A stretch of 64,000 bases of DNA from Daucus carota subsp. sativus (lineage: Eukaryota; Streptophyta; Magnoliopsida; Apiales; Apiaceae): NCBI RefSeq assembly GCF_001625215.2, contig NC_030385.2:37535598-37599597 (forward strand), read 5' to 3'. The notes under the pieces are model-generated. The model ran no database searches. It saw nothing but the letters and a program-made list of their open reading frames with translations, and had not been told where the DNA came from. Below are positions 34,836-47,913 of this stretch, piece after piece (the first letter of the stretch is position 1; each line of letters begins with the position of its first letter). Position numbers and translations under genes: made by a program.

Positions 34836-37800
34836 ATGGATGCATACACTATGCACCTAGCTATGGCAGCACTAGTGGGAGCCTCGTTCGTTGCCGTATC
34901 GGCGTACTATATGCACCGCAAAACCCTAACTCAGTTGCTCGAGTTCGCGAAAACGATTGATAGAGACCGGGAGGAGTTCGAGGATGACTCGGTTCAGCAT
35001 TTGAAGAAGTATGAGGCCGGTAAGAGACGCAATCAGTTTAGGAAGAGAGGGAGTAATGGCCATTATCGACGCGCCTCGGCTTCGTTTCCAGATGTTAGGG
35101 AGATTTCGAATGGCGGTGAGGGGAATGGCGAGGTTTATGTTGATGGAATACCGCCTGGTTTGCCCAAGTTGCATACACTCAGTGAAGGTAGTTTACCTAA
35201 ATTCCGTAAAATTCGAGTTCGATAAATTAGTAATGGCACGGTTAATCTGTCGATCAGGCCGTAATCTCGATGAATTAGTTTTTAATTAGGTTGTCTATTA
35301 CTTAGTAACTTTGATTGTACAAATACATTTTTTTTTACCTCATTTTAGTTAATAGGTTTTACCAATTGATATAATTCTCTGTTTCATATTATAATAGTTT
35401 ATAGAGGTGTATGTGAATTTTAGTGATTGAGGTTGTTATTGTTGTGCTAGAGTAGTTCCTCTTTATTTTGTGGACTTAACTTATTTATTGGTGTTTATAC
35501 TTTGGAGTTTTGTGGATGGGATTGATTTGAACTGATAATATGTGTATTTGAGCTCTTGAAATGATTTGTGGGAATTAGGTGTTAGATGATTTGTTAGGGT
35601 GACTTTCAAAGTGATGATTATTTGAATAATGAGGGCCCTGAGTGTATGTATATATTGATTCTGCACAAACCTGCACTTTATGTTAACTGTGTGTTTGTGT
35701 AATATTGACTAAATTTTGATTTTTGTGTTTGTTCTTTGTTGACATGCCCCTCCTTCTAGGAAAACCTTCTGGGCATATGAATTTAAGCACAAGAGGTGGG
35801 CACTTAATTAGACCAACTTCTCCCAAGTCACCTAGTGCCAGTGCCTTTGAAAGTATAGAAGGGTCAGATGATGAAGATAATATGACAGACAATTCTAAAG
35901 TAGATTCAACATATCTTTATACTAATGGAGATGCTGTAAGTTGTTTATGCTCTGCTGATTTTTTGCTCAAGATTTATTTAATTTTTATGGTTGTGATTAT
36001 GCAAGAGATAGAGGGTTAGGATGAAAATATTGGCTGTTTAATACAAGAAACTAACTAAATTCTATTTCATGAGCAGAACCTAGACACAAGTCTATATCAG
36101 AATTTGCCTGAGAACGGTAATGCAAATGGAGAGCCAAATATAGCTGCATCAAGTATGATTCGCTCTCATAGTGTATCTGGCGATCTTCATGGCGTGCAAC
36201 CTGACCCTGTAGCAGCAGATATACTGAGAAAAGAGCCAGAGCATGAGACTTTTGTTCGACTTAAAATTTCTCCAAGTGGTACTTGGTCCTGTTTTCCCTT
36301 TCTTTTACATTGTTACTTGATCCCCTGCTTGCTCATTGAATAGTTGTGAACATGTTGGTAGTGGAGAAGTATTTGTCAATTGTTTTATTACTGTCAGTTA
36401 ATGGAAAAGATTTAACATGTAATGCTGCAGTTGAGGGTAAAATGCGTGTATCAGTAGTTGACAAGGCATAAATAAGGGTACATGTCAAATCATTTGACAT
36501 GTACCCTTATTCTTTCCAGCACAATAGAGATCATTTAGACATTCATGCTTCATCTTTGGAAAATTAGGCTTATGCAATTTTCAGGAACGAAATTATTTGT
36601 TCAATGATGTAATACTGCCTGAAAGAATTATTTGGCTTTAGTGGACATAAAATTTGTGGTTAGATGAGAAAGAAAATCAACTAATGTGCTTTGGAGTTAT
36701 TTTTGAATATATCTGTTGGTGGACAGTGTTTAAATATTTAGTTGCATATCATTTCTAAGTATATAATTATCTGTAACTTCTCCATGTAATATTTTCCAGA
36801 GACGCCATCAGCAGATGAGGCAGAAGTCTATCGGACTATTCAACATTGTCTTGGACTGCGAGAACGTTATATGTTTAGGGAATCAGTTGCTCCTTGGGAA
36901 AAAGAAATCATAACTGATCCTAGTACACCAAAACGTAATCCAAATCCATTTGATTATACTCCTGAGATGAAAACTGATGTGAGTTTGTAGGTTTTGTTTA
37001 TTTTCCGGACTTTTACACTTCTGTCTTCATACTTGTGCTAAATACAAGTTTTATTTTGCTAAACGGACTTTATTTCTTCTTTGCAGCACTATTTTCAAAT
37101 GGAAGATGGAGTTGTTCATGTTTATGCAAATAAAGATTGTAAGCTGTCAATATTTTGTCAACTTGGAGAAATGACCATATTTTTCTCATTTTAAATAGAT
37201 AATATTCTTTCTACTGGAGTTCTTACACCTGTTGATAATTTTTTGTTATGCAGCAACAGAGAAGCTCTTTCCGGTTGCTGATGCAACAACCTTCTTCACT
37301 GACCTGCATTATATCCTAAAAGTTATAGCAGCTGGAAATATCAGAACATTATGTCACCATCGTTTAGTACTTCTGGAACAGGTGTAATTTTTGTCTTCTT
37401 TACATCAATTTATGGTTGTTGTATGTTGTATAATAAATGATTGTATAATAAATATGGTATGACATGGTCAATCTTTGAACTTCTGTTTCAGAAATTTAAT
37501 CTTCATCTGATGTTAAATGCTGATAAAGAATTCCTAGCTCAGAAAAGTGCACCACATCGTGACTTTTACAATGTCAGAAAAGTTGACACTCATGTTCATC
37601 ACTCAGCATGCATGAACCAGAAGCATCTTTTGAGGTTTATTAAATCAAAATTAAGGAAGGAGCCGGGTGAGGTAATTGTTTCCCTCTCCCTTTTTTTTTT
37701 CTCCCATTTGTAGTTCTCAAATCTTATAGATTACAGATTGGATCATCGCCACCTTAGCAAATTTTCATATATCGACTCATATATCATCATTAGTTTCAGT

Positions 37801-40800
37801 CTAAAAATGATTTTCTGCATATATCTAAGATCTCATCCGATGGTATTCAGGTAGTAATATTTCGAGATGGAACATATCTCACCTTGAAGGAGGTTTTCGA
37901 GAGCTTAGATTTGACTGGGTATTGAATTTTTATCCTTCATAAAAAAATTATTACTATATCGGGGTCTTCAAAGCTATATTCTAATAATTTTTATTGCTTT
38001 TAACCTTACCAGCATCATGTCTTCCTCTTTTTAAATTAGGTATGACTTGAATGTCGACCTTCTAGATGTTCATGCTGACAAAAGCACTTTCCATCGTTTT
38101 GACAAATTTAACCTGAAGTACAATCCTTGTGGTCAAAGTAGGCTCAGGGAGATCTTTTTAAAGCAAGACAATCTTATTCAGGGTACGTGCTTCTTTCTAA
38201 TAGTATGTTGCATTACTGGAGCTTCAAACTTGCATATATAAACAAATTATTTCACTCTAGAGTACCCTTTTCGCTGTTCCTAGTGCATTTTTGAGCTGTC
38301 TATTATATCAATCATTATATATAGTCGTTCTACAGTCATCGTCTCTCATTTAGTTTACTCTTTCTAATCGTTTTCTTAACTATACTTTCATCATTCTGTA
38401 CAGGTCGTTTCCTTGCTGAGGTGACACAGCAAGTGTTCTCAGATCTTGATGCAAGCAAATACCAAGTGTGTGCTTGAATCACTTGTCAACTTATGAATTG
38501 TCAAATATGCACAATAGATTATGAATGTTAAATATACCCGATTTACGCTGGTTTTTCTTATTTTGCTGTAAAGGAAACCCTATCCAAACAAGTAAAAAGG
38601 AAGAGTATTGGATAGCCATTTTATGTTATTATACCTTAGTTGCAATTTTCAAACAACATTAATGCAATATTTCGAAGCATCTAGAGATGTAATGTTGAGT
38701 GATGCCATTTGATCAGGAGATAATATCAATAATAGAGTATATTTTTCTGTATTTAAATTAAATGATCATAAAAGTGTCCTGCTGATTTATGACATGTCTG
38801 ATGAAAATGTTGTACAGATGGCTGAATACAGGATTTCGATATATGGGAGAAAGCAAAGTGAGTGGGATCAACTTGCGAGTTGGATAGTAAATAACGAGTT
38901 ATACAGCACCAATGTTGTTTGGTTGATTCAGGTTGTACTCTTATTCAGAAAGTTTGTGTTTTTTTTTATCATCTGCTCTGAACGATAAGATTTTTATTAT
39001 GCCTGTGACTGTCTAAAAATGATGTTTTATTATATTACGACCAATGGGCACGTATTTGTATATGACTTTCTCTCTACTATATAGCAATATATTAGAGATA
39101 TCAATGAGAGAATGTGCGGAGAATCTCTTATAAGTAATAGTTCAATAACACAATTTATTTTAAAATTATCCCCATCTCTTCAGTCAAAACTAATGTCAGT
39201 ACAACATAAGCTGATGTATTTTCAAAGTTTTTATAGTAGATGGTCCACTATAGGGCTGTCAAAAAAGTCCGAAAAATCCGATATCCGTCCGAAAAATCCG
39301 CATTCGTATCCGAGATAAAGCGGATATTATCCGTATCCGAGACAAAGCGGATATTATCCGCATCCGAATCCGACAATTCCGGATACGGATACGGATATAG
39401 GCATATTCGTATCCGATAATATCCGCATCCGAAATTAAATATATATGATATTAAATATTATATATTATTAATATTATTCAATAACTATATAATGTGTGTA
39501 TTTATATATGTATACATAAAATAATATATTTATATAAATTTTGTATAATTTTAAAATATTATAGACATATATCATAATTTTATTTGAGTTTAATATTTTA
39601 AAGACAACAAATTTATATTGAAAGATTAATAAGAATTAAATTTTGAATTAATATAAACCTTCTTTAATGATTTTAAATTTTTTACTCAGTTTTTAAAAAT
39701 TATTTTTTTGTTTTTACTATTTTTTTATGATTTTTTAGAAATTTTAATAGAAAAATAAAAATTCTGATTAAAAATCAGATTCGGATCCGGATATTATCCG
39801 AATCCGGATAGTATCCGTCGGATCCGGATTCGGATATCATCCTTTAAAAAATTTCGGATTCGGATACGGATACGGATATGGATTTTCGGATTCGGATCCG
39901 GATACAGGCAGATCCGTATCCGAATTATCCGTTTGACACCCCTAGTCCACTATCTCTGTGATTCGCGTAAAAATGATGAGATTGCTAAGACTTTCTCAAA
40001 GTCAATGGATGATGTTACATTGTTTCTACTGAATTATCACCTTTTTTCATCATTTGCAGAAGATATATTTTATTTCAGACTTCGAGGATACCTTTATATT
40101 AGATTGCAGTATCTTACTAATCTTGCTCCCTTGTCACACGGCATTACCCTCAGACTTCACTTATTGGAGTATCTTAAGCATCACCTCCCTTGTTAGACAG
40201 CATTAAACACAAATTATGCTAATTAAAATTGTATCCATTACCATCTCACAAATTATGCAAATCTTATGTATGTAAGATCAGAGACACTCTTTCTAGAGTG
40301 GCTTATTATATTAGACATGGATATGTGAGTATCTAGATAGTACTTGCAGAAAAGTTGAGCAAAATAGCTGCCTGCTGCATTTGAGGAAAAGCCATGTTTA
40401 ATGGCTCTTTTTCTCTAATATAATGCGAAGTTGTCTTTACTTCCAACATACACAAGCAAACGAGCAATAAAAATTAAAGAGAGAAATGAGCCTAGGACTC
40501 TCAGGAACTAGATTTAAGGGAAGATGAATAATACTCTTTGAAGTTCGTGTATGGAGCCTACTTTTGCTTGTAAAATGTGAATACTGAATAGCATATGTTT
40601 GTAACGTGTGATATTCTGTCTTGCAGCTTCCCCGCCTGTACAATATATACAAGGATATGGGGATTGTAACATCATTTCAAAACATTCTTGACAATATATT
40701 TCTTCCTCTTTTTGAGGTCACTGTAGATCCCGGATCGCATCCCCAGTTACATGTATTTTTAAAGCAGGTACATGCTCTTACATCTATCTTTCCAGTTTCC

Positions 40801-43354
40801 ATTGTTACAATGCTGTCATTTATGGCTGCTAAATTTAGAGGGGTGTATTCAGTTCAGATTTTTGAACTTGATATATAGACTATCTCCTTTAAAGTCACAT
40901 CAGTTTATTTTTCTTTACCAACACCTGCAGTTTATCTTATCTGATATTGACTATACAACGTGAATAACCTGACAACTGTTGTCCATAAGAAAAGAAACTA
41001 AGTCTATTTATACCATTATTTTTCATGTCTAGTAAACATATAGCATAAAGATTTGAACTAGACATGAAAAATCTTTAGTAAACATATTAGACATATACCA
41101 TATTACACCAACTTATCATAATGTTTAATTTTGTCAAAGAGTTTTCTACATGGCACAAGGTACATGAGCTAATACTTACTATCCTTCAAGTTTACCTTGT
41201 GATGTTTAATATATAGGTACAGATTGACATCTTTATTAAATTAATTATTATATCTTCGAAATCATAGGTTGTTGGTTTGGATTTGGTGGATGATGAGAGC
41301 AAGCCTGAAAGACGTCCTACAAAACACATGCAGACACCGGATCAGTGGACAAATATATTTAACCCTGCATTTTCATACTATGTGTATTACTGCTATGCCA
41401 ACCTCTATACATTGAACAAGGTGATTATTGTTATGTATGAAAATGTCTTTTCTGTATTATCTTCATATCTCTTACTTGTAATTTAAATAATAAAGATGTG
41501 TATATATAGATAGATAAAGGGAAAAAAGAAGGATAATGTGTGCGCTGTGTATTACTATAGATGCATCTCAAGGAAATGTTTTTATGCACCACTAATGACT
41601 ACCGGAGGAAAGGGCCTTTACATATAAAATTTTCCGCATGCACTCGGTATAAAATTTTCTGAAATTGCGTAAGCAGTAAATAATAGTGCTATGGGTTGGC
41701 CTACATGTAAAAGAGGAGATGGGGAAATCTTCTTACAGTCACATGTGGTTTGAAGTTAATCAGCGAATGCAGGAAAAGAACAGCACAAAAACACTAGGCA
41801 TACCCTCTTATACTTTTGTCAACAAACTGGTTCCCAAAATAATCATCTGGTTTGGACCAAGAACTTTTATAGAGCTTTAAGCTGTCATTAGCATAAGTTG
41901 TTATCATGTCTTGATTTTCTATATGGTAAGCATTTAAGCAGTGCAACAAATGCTGTGGCATAAGAAGGCTGACAGTCTGACAATTGATATAGCTTTGCTT
42001 AAGGCTGCATATGTATCTAGACGTAAGTTCATTGTAATAATTTGTTTACTATTTCATCTCAGCTCCGGGAGTCAAAGGGAATGACAACCATCAAATTCCG
42101 CCCTCATTCTGGGGAGGTATTTACTCAAAGACACTTGTATCTTTCTTTTTCTAATGCAAAACTTCTTGCACTATTCATGTGGTGTTTTATATCTTCAGGC
42201 TGGTGACGTTGACCACCTTGCTGCAACGTTTCTTACATGTCATAATATTGCCCATGGAATCAATTTAAGAAAATCTCCTGTTCTTCAATATTTATATTAC
42301 CTATCCCAGGTAAGAAGAAATGTTTTCCATTGACTAGGTTGTTAGCATTATCAGATTTCAAATTGTGATGATTTAATGATCAATAGATTGGTTTGGCTAT
42401 GTCTCCTCTGAGCAACAACTCCTTATTCCTGGACTATCATCGAAACCCTTTTCCAATGTTTTTCCTGAGGGGCCTTAATGTTTCCCTTTCCACCGATGAT
42501 CCATTACAAATTCATCTGACAAAAGAACCACTTGTTGAAGAATACAGTATAGCTGCTTCAGTGAGTATTCTCCCTGATTTGTTTGCATTACAAAACATGA
42601 GATGATATTTATATGATAATGGGATTTGTTGTTGTTTTTTTCCACCTTGCAGGTGTGGAAGTTAAGCTCATGTGATTTATGTGAGATTGCACGTAATTCA
42701 GTCTACCAATCAGGTTTTTCACATGTTTTAAAGGTACTAGTTGTTAAGGAGCTTTTCTAAAATTATATCTGTATATTAATCTTGTTTGATATGGTCGCCA
42801 TGCTACAGCAAGATTATGAAAATAGTTTCTCGGATGAGAAAGGGGGTTGTGATCTCATGTTTATGTTTCTAGAAATGATATTAAACAGTAGTGATGCTTT
42901 CTGTTTCTTCAGTTTTTGTTTTTAAATTTGAAGAGCTCTACCAAATTATATTCTTTTATAGTCCCACTGGATTGGAAAGGAGTACTACAAGAGAGGACCA
43001 GATGGTAATGATATTCACAGGACGAATGTGCCTCATATCAGGCTGGAATTCCGTGACACGGTATGGTGTTTACTTTCAGAAAGTTCCATTTTTCTTCACA
43101 AGCTTAATTGTACACCTCTTCTTTACAATTTTTCACTTTTACTGACGCTCAGCCGCTCAGTTACATCAGAGGAAAACTCTAATCTATATGTTCAAGAATC
43201 TTAAGTATGCAAGGGCACCAAAAAAGAAACAACATGCTTTAATCAGCATGAATATTTAACGACCACATTAACATTTTTGCTACAGATATGGAGAGAGGAG
43301 ATGCAACAGGTCTACCTTGGCAAAGCCAGTTTCCCAAAATACATTGAAACCTAG
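34836..43354 (+). CDS. FAC1: AMP deaminase (FAC1 type)
   Basis: Nineteen exons, all with GT-AG borders and consistent phase: 34836-35187, 35760-35935, 36077-36278, 36800-36978, 37087-37138, 37254-37381, 37492-37671, 37851-37918, 38040-38182, 38404-38465, 38818-38931, 40627-40767, 41268-41420, 42063-42116, 42199-42309, 42387-42560, 42653-42733, 42962-43060, 43286-43354. The product is 845 aa, close to Arabidopsis FAC1 (839 aa as I recall). It converts AMP to IMP plus ammonia in purine salvage; loss in Arabidopsis is embryo-lethal. An N-terminal membrane anchor (about 6-26) precedes a disordered basic/serine-rich region. The catalytic TIM barrel has the zinc ligands His397 and His399 ([12 protein letters not shown]), His665 and Asp742, and the signature [17 protein letters not shown]. 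Intron 11 (1.7 kb) contains a hAT element. All catalytic residues are present, so the gene should be functional. Confidence 0.96.
36471..36511. repeat. perfect 20-bp palindrome in AMP deaminase intron 3
   Basis: Two 20-nt arms (AATAAGGGTACATGTCAAAT and its exact complement) are separated by a single C. It would form a near loop-free hairpin. No flanking duplication was seen, so its origin is unknown. Confidence 0.95.
39251..39944. mobile_element. non-autonomous hAT element in AMP deaminase intron 11
   Basis: A perfect 8-bp target duplication GTCCACTA lies at 39243-39250 and 39945-39952. The termini are TAGGGCTGTCAAA and TTTGACACCCCTA (one mismatch). The subterminal regions hold many copies of 'ggatacggat' and 'ggatattatccg', the clustered repeats to which hAT transposases usually bind. 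It is 694 bp with no transposase. Confidence 0.93.
41018..41072. repeat. 16-bp inverted repeat in AMP deaminase intron 12
   Basis: Arms atttttcatgtctagt (41018-41033) and actagacatgaaaaat (41057-41072) are exact complements around a 23-nt loop. No target duplication was noticed. Confidence 0.9.
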
Positions 43355-43413
43355 CCAACTTGGTGGATGTATTTTTCCGTACCTAATTATATATATTTCT
43401 CAAGGTACAGCCT

Positions 43414-43419
43414 AATAAA
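43414..43419 (+). terminator. AMP deaminase polyadenylation signal
   Basis: AATAAA 60 bp after the stop codon. A second candidate lies near 43722. Confidence 0.45.
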
Positions 43420-43873
43420 ATGACTTTGCTATAATATTTCTGTCACTATATATCTACCTAAATCCTGAGCTAATGGGGTGCTTGATTTTGTCAGCAATTA
43501 GAGAGGACCAAAGTCGCAGAAGTCCCTTATGCTAATGTACCATGACGTCATGAGAGCATGCAAGATGAGAATTGCTCCAAAGTCCAAATGAAGACCCCCT
43601 TAATGGGCCACCAGATGCCTGTCTAAGTTCAAGTGCAAGATTGATACGGTTTTCCCACAAGATCCCAACACGGGATAACAGCCTGTAGCATTCGAATACC
43701 GTGCCATTTCTTATACGATACGAGAATAAATAAACAACAGTAATACATGTGCACTATAGTTTATGGATGAATGAAATTCGCACACTTACTAATTTTAATA
43801 TTTTGAACAGTTTTGTACTTCCTGAAGGCGAGGCAATAATATTTACTGCCTAGAATATGCTTTATGCTCTTTT

Positions 43874-43998
43874 GATAGTTTAGGCTTATACGCCTTACAA
43901 ATGAGTATTAGTTATAATACTTTTCGGGGTCAGCGAGAATTGAACCCATCCTGGGAAAACAAAAGATAAACCCGTATTTGGGTTATCCAATTGTGCTC
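43874..43998 (-). mobile_element. tRNA-derived SINE, copy 2
   Basis: A 17-bp target duplication with one mismatch (atgctttatg-tctttt) lies at 43857-43873 and 43999-44015. On the minus strand it aligns with the SINE at 26974-27116: 'attggata.ccca', 'gggtt.tatc', a decayed B box 'gggttcaattct', 'ctgaccccga', and a tail 'gcctaaacta'. It sits about 500 bp beyond the AMP deaminase stop codon. Confidence 0.8.
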
Positions 43999-44152
43999 AT
44001 GCTTTATGGTCTTTTAAGTCTTTCTGAAAGTATGAAATTACGGATGTTTTAGCTTGTTTTGGTGATCTGTTCAACAGTCTCGACTCAGTTTCCCTTGTTT
44101 TATGTGGTTACTGTCGAACGGCGAAAGACAATTTTTCTTTTTGGAGGAAAAC

Positions 44153-44175
44153 TTTTTTTTTTTTTTTTGATACTG
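44153..44175 (-). mobile_element. ultra-short poly(A) retro-insertion
   Basis: The duplicate tggaggaaaac lies at 44142-44152 and 44176-44186, enclosing 16 T plus 'gatactg'. On the minus strand that is CAGTATC followed by poly(A). Third insertion of this kind in the window. Confidence 0.65.
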
Positions 44176-44393
44176 TGGAGGAAAACGTTTTTAAAATAAA
44201 GTTCCAAATGAGCTTTCAATTTCTCGTCGTTAGTCATTCTGTACTTGGTCAGATTAAGAAAATTAAAACTTGCAAGTTTAATTTCATATTGAAGTTTATA
44301 TATCTTTTGAATCGAACATGTACTTGATATAGCAAACAAATTTGTACAACTCAACACAACAGATTTATCTTGCTTTTGCGATGAATGATTTGC

Positions 44394-44560
44394 ACAAAAA
44401 ATTCAAGTTGTGTGGCCGGAATTAAGATTTGGGATGGTGGTTGTTCCTTGATTCGATTCTGCCTCATCACTGCAGTTGATGGAGGAATTCGGTTGTTAAC
44501 AAAAAATTTGAGTTGTGTGGCTGGAATCAAGATTTGTGATGGTGGTAGTTCCTTGAAACT
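44394..44560. repeat. diverged two-copy repeat, 105-bp period
   Basis: A unit starting 'acaaaaaatt', with 'agttgtgtggc.ggaat.aagattt', occurs at 44394 and 44499. The period is a multiple of three, and on the minus strand both copies translate to PPSQILIPATQL, so this may be a remnant of a coding repeat. I know no family for it. Confidence 0.7.
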
Positions 44561-44984
44561 TATATCAAAGAGCGGTGGTAATTGAAACAAAGATTAGTTG
44601 AGATTAAAGGTTTCGAGTTGCCTCTTTGTGCTCTAACTCGTGTCCCCCTATATTTATAAAGAATCAAGCATATGTAGTTCTAGTTGTCTAAGAAATCCAC
44701 TTGAATTCGGTTTCTCCTTCTGCCGACTTCTCGAAAGAGGCCAATACAATGAGGTCTAGTCATGACACATGAGTCTCAAAGCAAGTTCATTGTTCCAAGG
44801 CTCCATGATTTACCCCAAATACAAGGACGCGTCTCAACTCTTAAATAAGGACAACTCATCAGTCTACAGAGATAGAGTCTTTCCGGATATGTTTTCGAGA
44901 AGATTCCACAAACTCCCTAACGAGGACTACTCGACGGACTATATAGGAAGATTTCTCTCGGCTTCGTCTACTACTTTCCAATGA

Positions 44985-45480
44985 GAATGGCTCACTAATG
45001 CAAAATAGAAGGCCATAATTAATGACGTATATTTTTGGCCTAAAAAACAACAATTTGGTGTCATTTTGTTGGCTTGTTTTTTACATTTAATTTAATTTGT
45101 TACTTATTATGTTAGATATTTTTTGAAAATTACAGTTTTATTTTTTAATACTTGTATTATTAATTATTCTTAGTAATTATTTATTTTGTTATATATCTAA
45201 CCAAAGATCTCCTTTGGTTAGATATATTTTTTTTATGTTTTCTTTCTTATATTCTTCTTTTTTTGTCAAATTATTTTTATATTTATCATTTCATTCACTT
45301 TTACCATATTTTGATAACCTATACTAATTTTAATTATTAAATTTATTTTTATTTTTTCTTGTTATTAATAGATTGTATTGTTTCATGTAGCGTGGTAGTT
45401 GGGACGTTTTCTTTTGAGACATTAAGACCGAGTTACTCCGGCGTATATTGATACGAGCAAGTGCATTTTTGTTTTAAAAA
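44985..45480 (+). repeat. interspersed repeat family X, copy B
   Basis: Second copy of the family at 31707-32300, in opposite orientation, with the same 3' end ('tacgagcaagtgcattt' then T/A-rich tail) and the same internal hairpin (45191-45227; arms atatatctaaccaaag and complement, 5-nt loop). The start is approximate. Confidence 0.7.
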
Positions 45481-46144
45481 AACGGCGTGCCAAAAATTAA
45501 CAAAAAAAAACTACTTGGACACTGTTCGCACGTATATTGCGTGTCAAAAAGTAACATAAAAAATCTGCATCTGCTTCAACAGATGATTATAAAAAATGAA
45601 AGACAAAGTTAAAGACCTTGCATACTCATATAATCATGCAGTCCATTTTTACAAGCTTATGATACGAAAACTGCAGAAACAACTTTGCATACTCCATTAG
45701 GAATGCATCATTCCTGTTCATTGCTTACACAATCTTCAAATGTCCAACAGACTAGCTTTTGAATGCAGTTACTACTAGACTAGTACACACTGGAAAAACA
45801 TGCCAGGAACAGGCACTCCAATAAAGTTAATATAAATAAAAATTCCTAGAGGCCAACAATTCTGTTTATGCTTATTCAATATTTTATCACTTTCACACTG
45901 CCTGCTACACCATAGATCAGTTCTAAAAGAAGTAATAAGATGATACTGGATTACAATGACTTGGCAGACAGCTCCCAAAAGATATACAACAGGTAACAAA
46001 TCATAGTCATTATAAACCAGGAATGAGCCATCCAAAAGTAAATGTGCATTACCGAGTAGGAGGCTGCAGGAAAATAAAATAAAATAAAATAAAATCAGCA
46101 GACTGTTCATGTATAAAGATTAACTATTGTAGCTTCTGTAGCTT
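45481..46144. other. 3' flank of the 68-aa protein gene
   Basis: Presumably the 3' UTR and downstream region of the minus-strand gene at 46145-47913. It includes a short (AAAAT)n tract near 46075-46095. No other gene was seen. Confidence 0.5.
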
Positions 46145-47913
46145 CTATATCACCTGAGAGCCTTTTGATATATCTTTCATCATCTCAACCACTTCTCGTC
46201 TCTTCTCAACAGCTGCAGGAACAAACAGTTATTCAGAAACCTCATGTCACACCCAAAAGTATAGTCAAAAGCAAAGAGCTAAGATTGACCACTTGGTCTA
46301 CCGGGATCCCCTTGAAGTTTGAGGGTTTGACTCATAGATTATCAAAACCAAAAAGAGAAGCAAAACTACTAACTGCAAGAAAAGACAAACCTTTCTCAGA
46401 TAGTTCCTGAAGCTGTTTCTCTGTTCTAACTGCAAATCTCTGAAATGTACGACTGACAAATCACAGACACAGATATTAAAGGTATTATGATATTTTGGCT
46501 ACACCAGCTATAGAAAGTATATGTAATAAAACAGGACAATACAACAAAATATAAGGGATCATGTATGTTTATGTATTCAGTATTTCCAAAAAAAATTAAA
46601 TCCACTTCAAGACATCACAAAGAATATATATCTTTTAAAAAGCGACAAAAACATCAAGTATTTCCCGTAGCATTTACAATAGGAGAGTTTCTGCATCGCC
46701 TTAAAACTAAAATCATCACTAAACAATAATGCACGCCTATTGCAAAACTGTCGTTGATAAGTGGAGAAAGATCTGGTAGTTATTGGTATTACTAATGGGA
46801 ATAAGTGAAACAAGCTAAATGGATAAAAAACAAAAAGAGAAGAATTTGCCTGATATTTATCATCACCAATTCAAACCATATTTTTTGCACTTTCACCCCT
46901 CTAATTATTTCCCACTTTACGAAATTTTTACACTACAGTCCTTCCTTTCAGCATCTTCCAGACCCAGAATCATCAGACAGAAACTTTACACTCAGCGAGT
47001 ATCGGTGCTCTGTTCCTCCATCAAGCTAGTACCCCAAGTCTTATCAATTCTTTCATGTTCTTTCAAGCAACAAGATTATATATAATTCTTCCACCGTAAA
47101 TTTCTATACTATGTCAATATTGCATTGTTACTTTATTCTTCTTATGACAATATAATATAGATAAAAACAGTTTGATCTTCACTTCACAGCCTCTAGGTTA
47201 AAGAGAAACAGTTAGTTTGTAAATAGAGCCAGCTTTTGATTTTTAGAATACTCTAAAAACAATAGCTTTAGATTTAATGATAGAAAGTAGACTCCATGAA
47301 AGCTAAAAGTATAAAATGGTTTTTAATTTAGATTCAATCATTGAAGTCCTCAGAAACCCCTCAAGTTGGAGTCACAAGTATATATAGTTTGGTTACATAC
47401 ATATCATAAATACAGATTACTAATTATACACCCCGTTGCTCCAGCCCTGATTGATGTTTCAGGGTAAAACATTAAGCATCTTTTTCGAAACTCGTTGCTA
47501 AATGAACCAACGAAGATTATTAAAAAGCTCACATCCCCGTCCTCCAAAACATTGACTTGTTTCTCTATTTCCAACCCTCAGAATCATTACTGTTATATTC
47601 AAAACAAAATAATCACAGAAAATAATAATTCCAAAATTCGTATCACAAAATTCTAATTACTGCAGCAAACAATAACTCACCGCAAACATATGCATCAAGA
47701 TCAACAAATCAATTAACCCTAAATTCTTATAAATATCTACAGAACGAGCTAAAGGAACAAATCTTTAAAAAAGCGTAAATTCTGAAACTTTCGGAACGAG
47801 AAGAACAAAAATTCATAAAAATATAAAGAAGATTACCTATTAGCCAGGCCTTCAACAACAAACTGATTGATGACGTACGAAATAGCTCTGTGCAAAAGGT
47901 TACCTCCCGCCAT
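46145..47913 (-). CDS. small conserved protein, probable complex I B15/NDUFB4-like subunit
   Basis: Three short exons, 47837-47913, 46391-46452 and 46145-46212, give 68 aa starting MAGGNLLHRAISYVINQF. Exon 2 begins at the cag acceptor that restores NSRTFQRFAVRT; the alternative acceptor 15 bp further on drops five residues. A 5' UTR intron is likely at 47926-47995 (donor after CTCAG, acceptor ATCAG). The N-terminal half is mildly hydrophobic and the C-terminal half (EKQLQELSEKAVEKRREVVEMM) a charged helix. The MAGG...HR.ISYV...FQRFAVRT pattern recalls a small plant protein (Arabidopsis At2g31490, reported as mitochondrial complex I B15/NDUFB4, from memory). I am confident it is a gene, less so of the function. 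It is divergently transcribed from GRXS16. Confidence 0.7.

Larger units (their letters stand above)
44016..44984. other. intergenic stretch downstream of AMP deaminase
   Basis: It contains a micro retro-insertion (44153-44175) and a 105-bp-period duplication (44394-44560). The frames seen here (for example plus 44769-44984) have no recognisable domain. Confidence 0.5.

Noticed and set aside
44769-45053. Overlapping 71- and 64-aa ORFs on opposite strands
   Set aside because: No domain, no splice context, and one runs into repeat family X.
46165-46410. An 81-aa plus-strand ORF
   Set aside because: It runs antisense over exons 2 and 3 and the intron of the 68-aa gene and has no domain.
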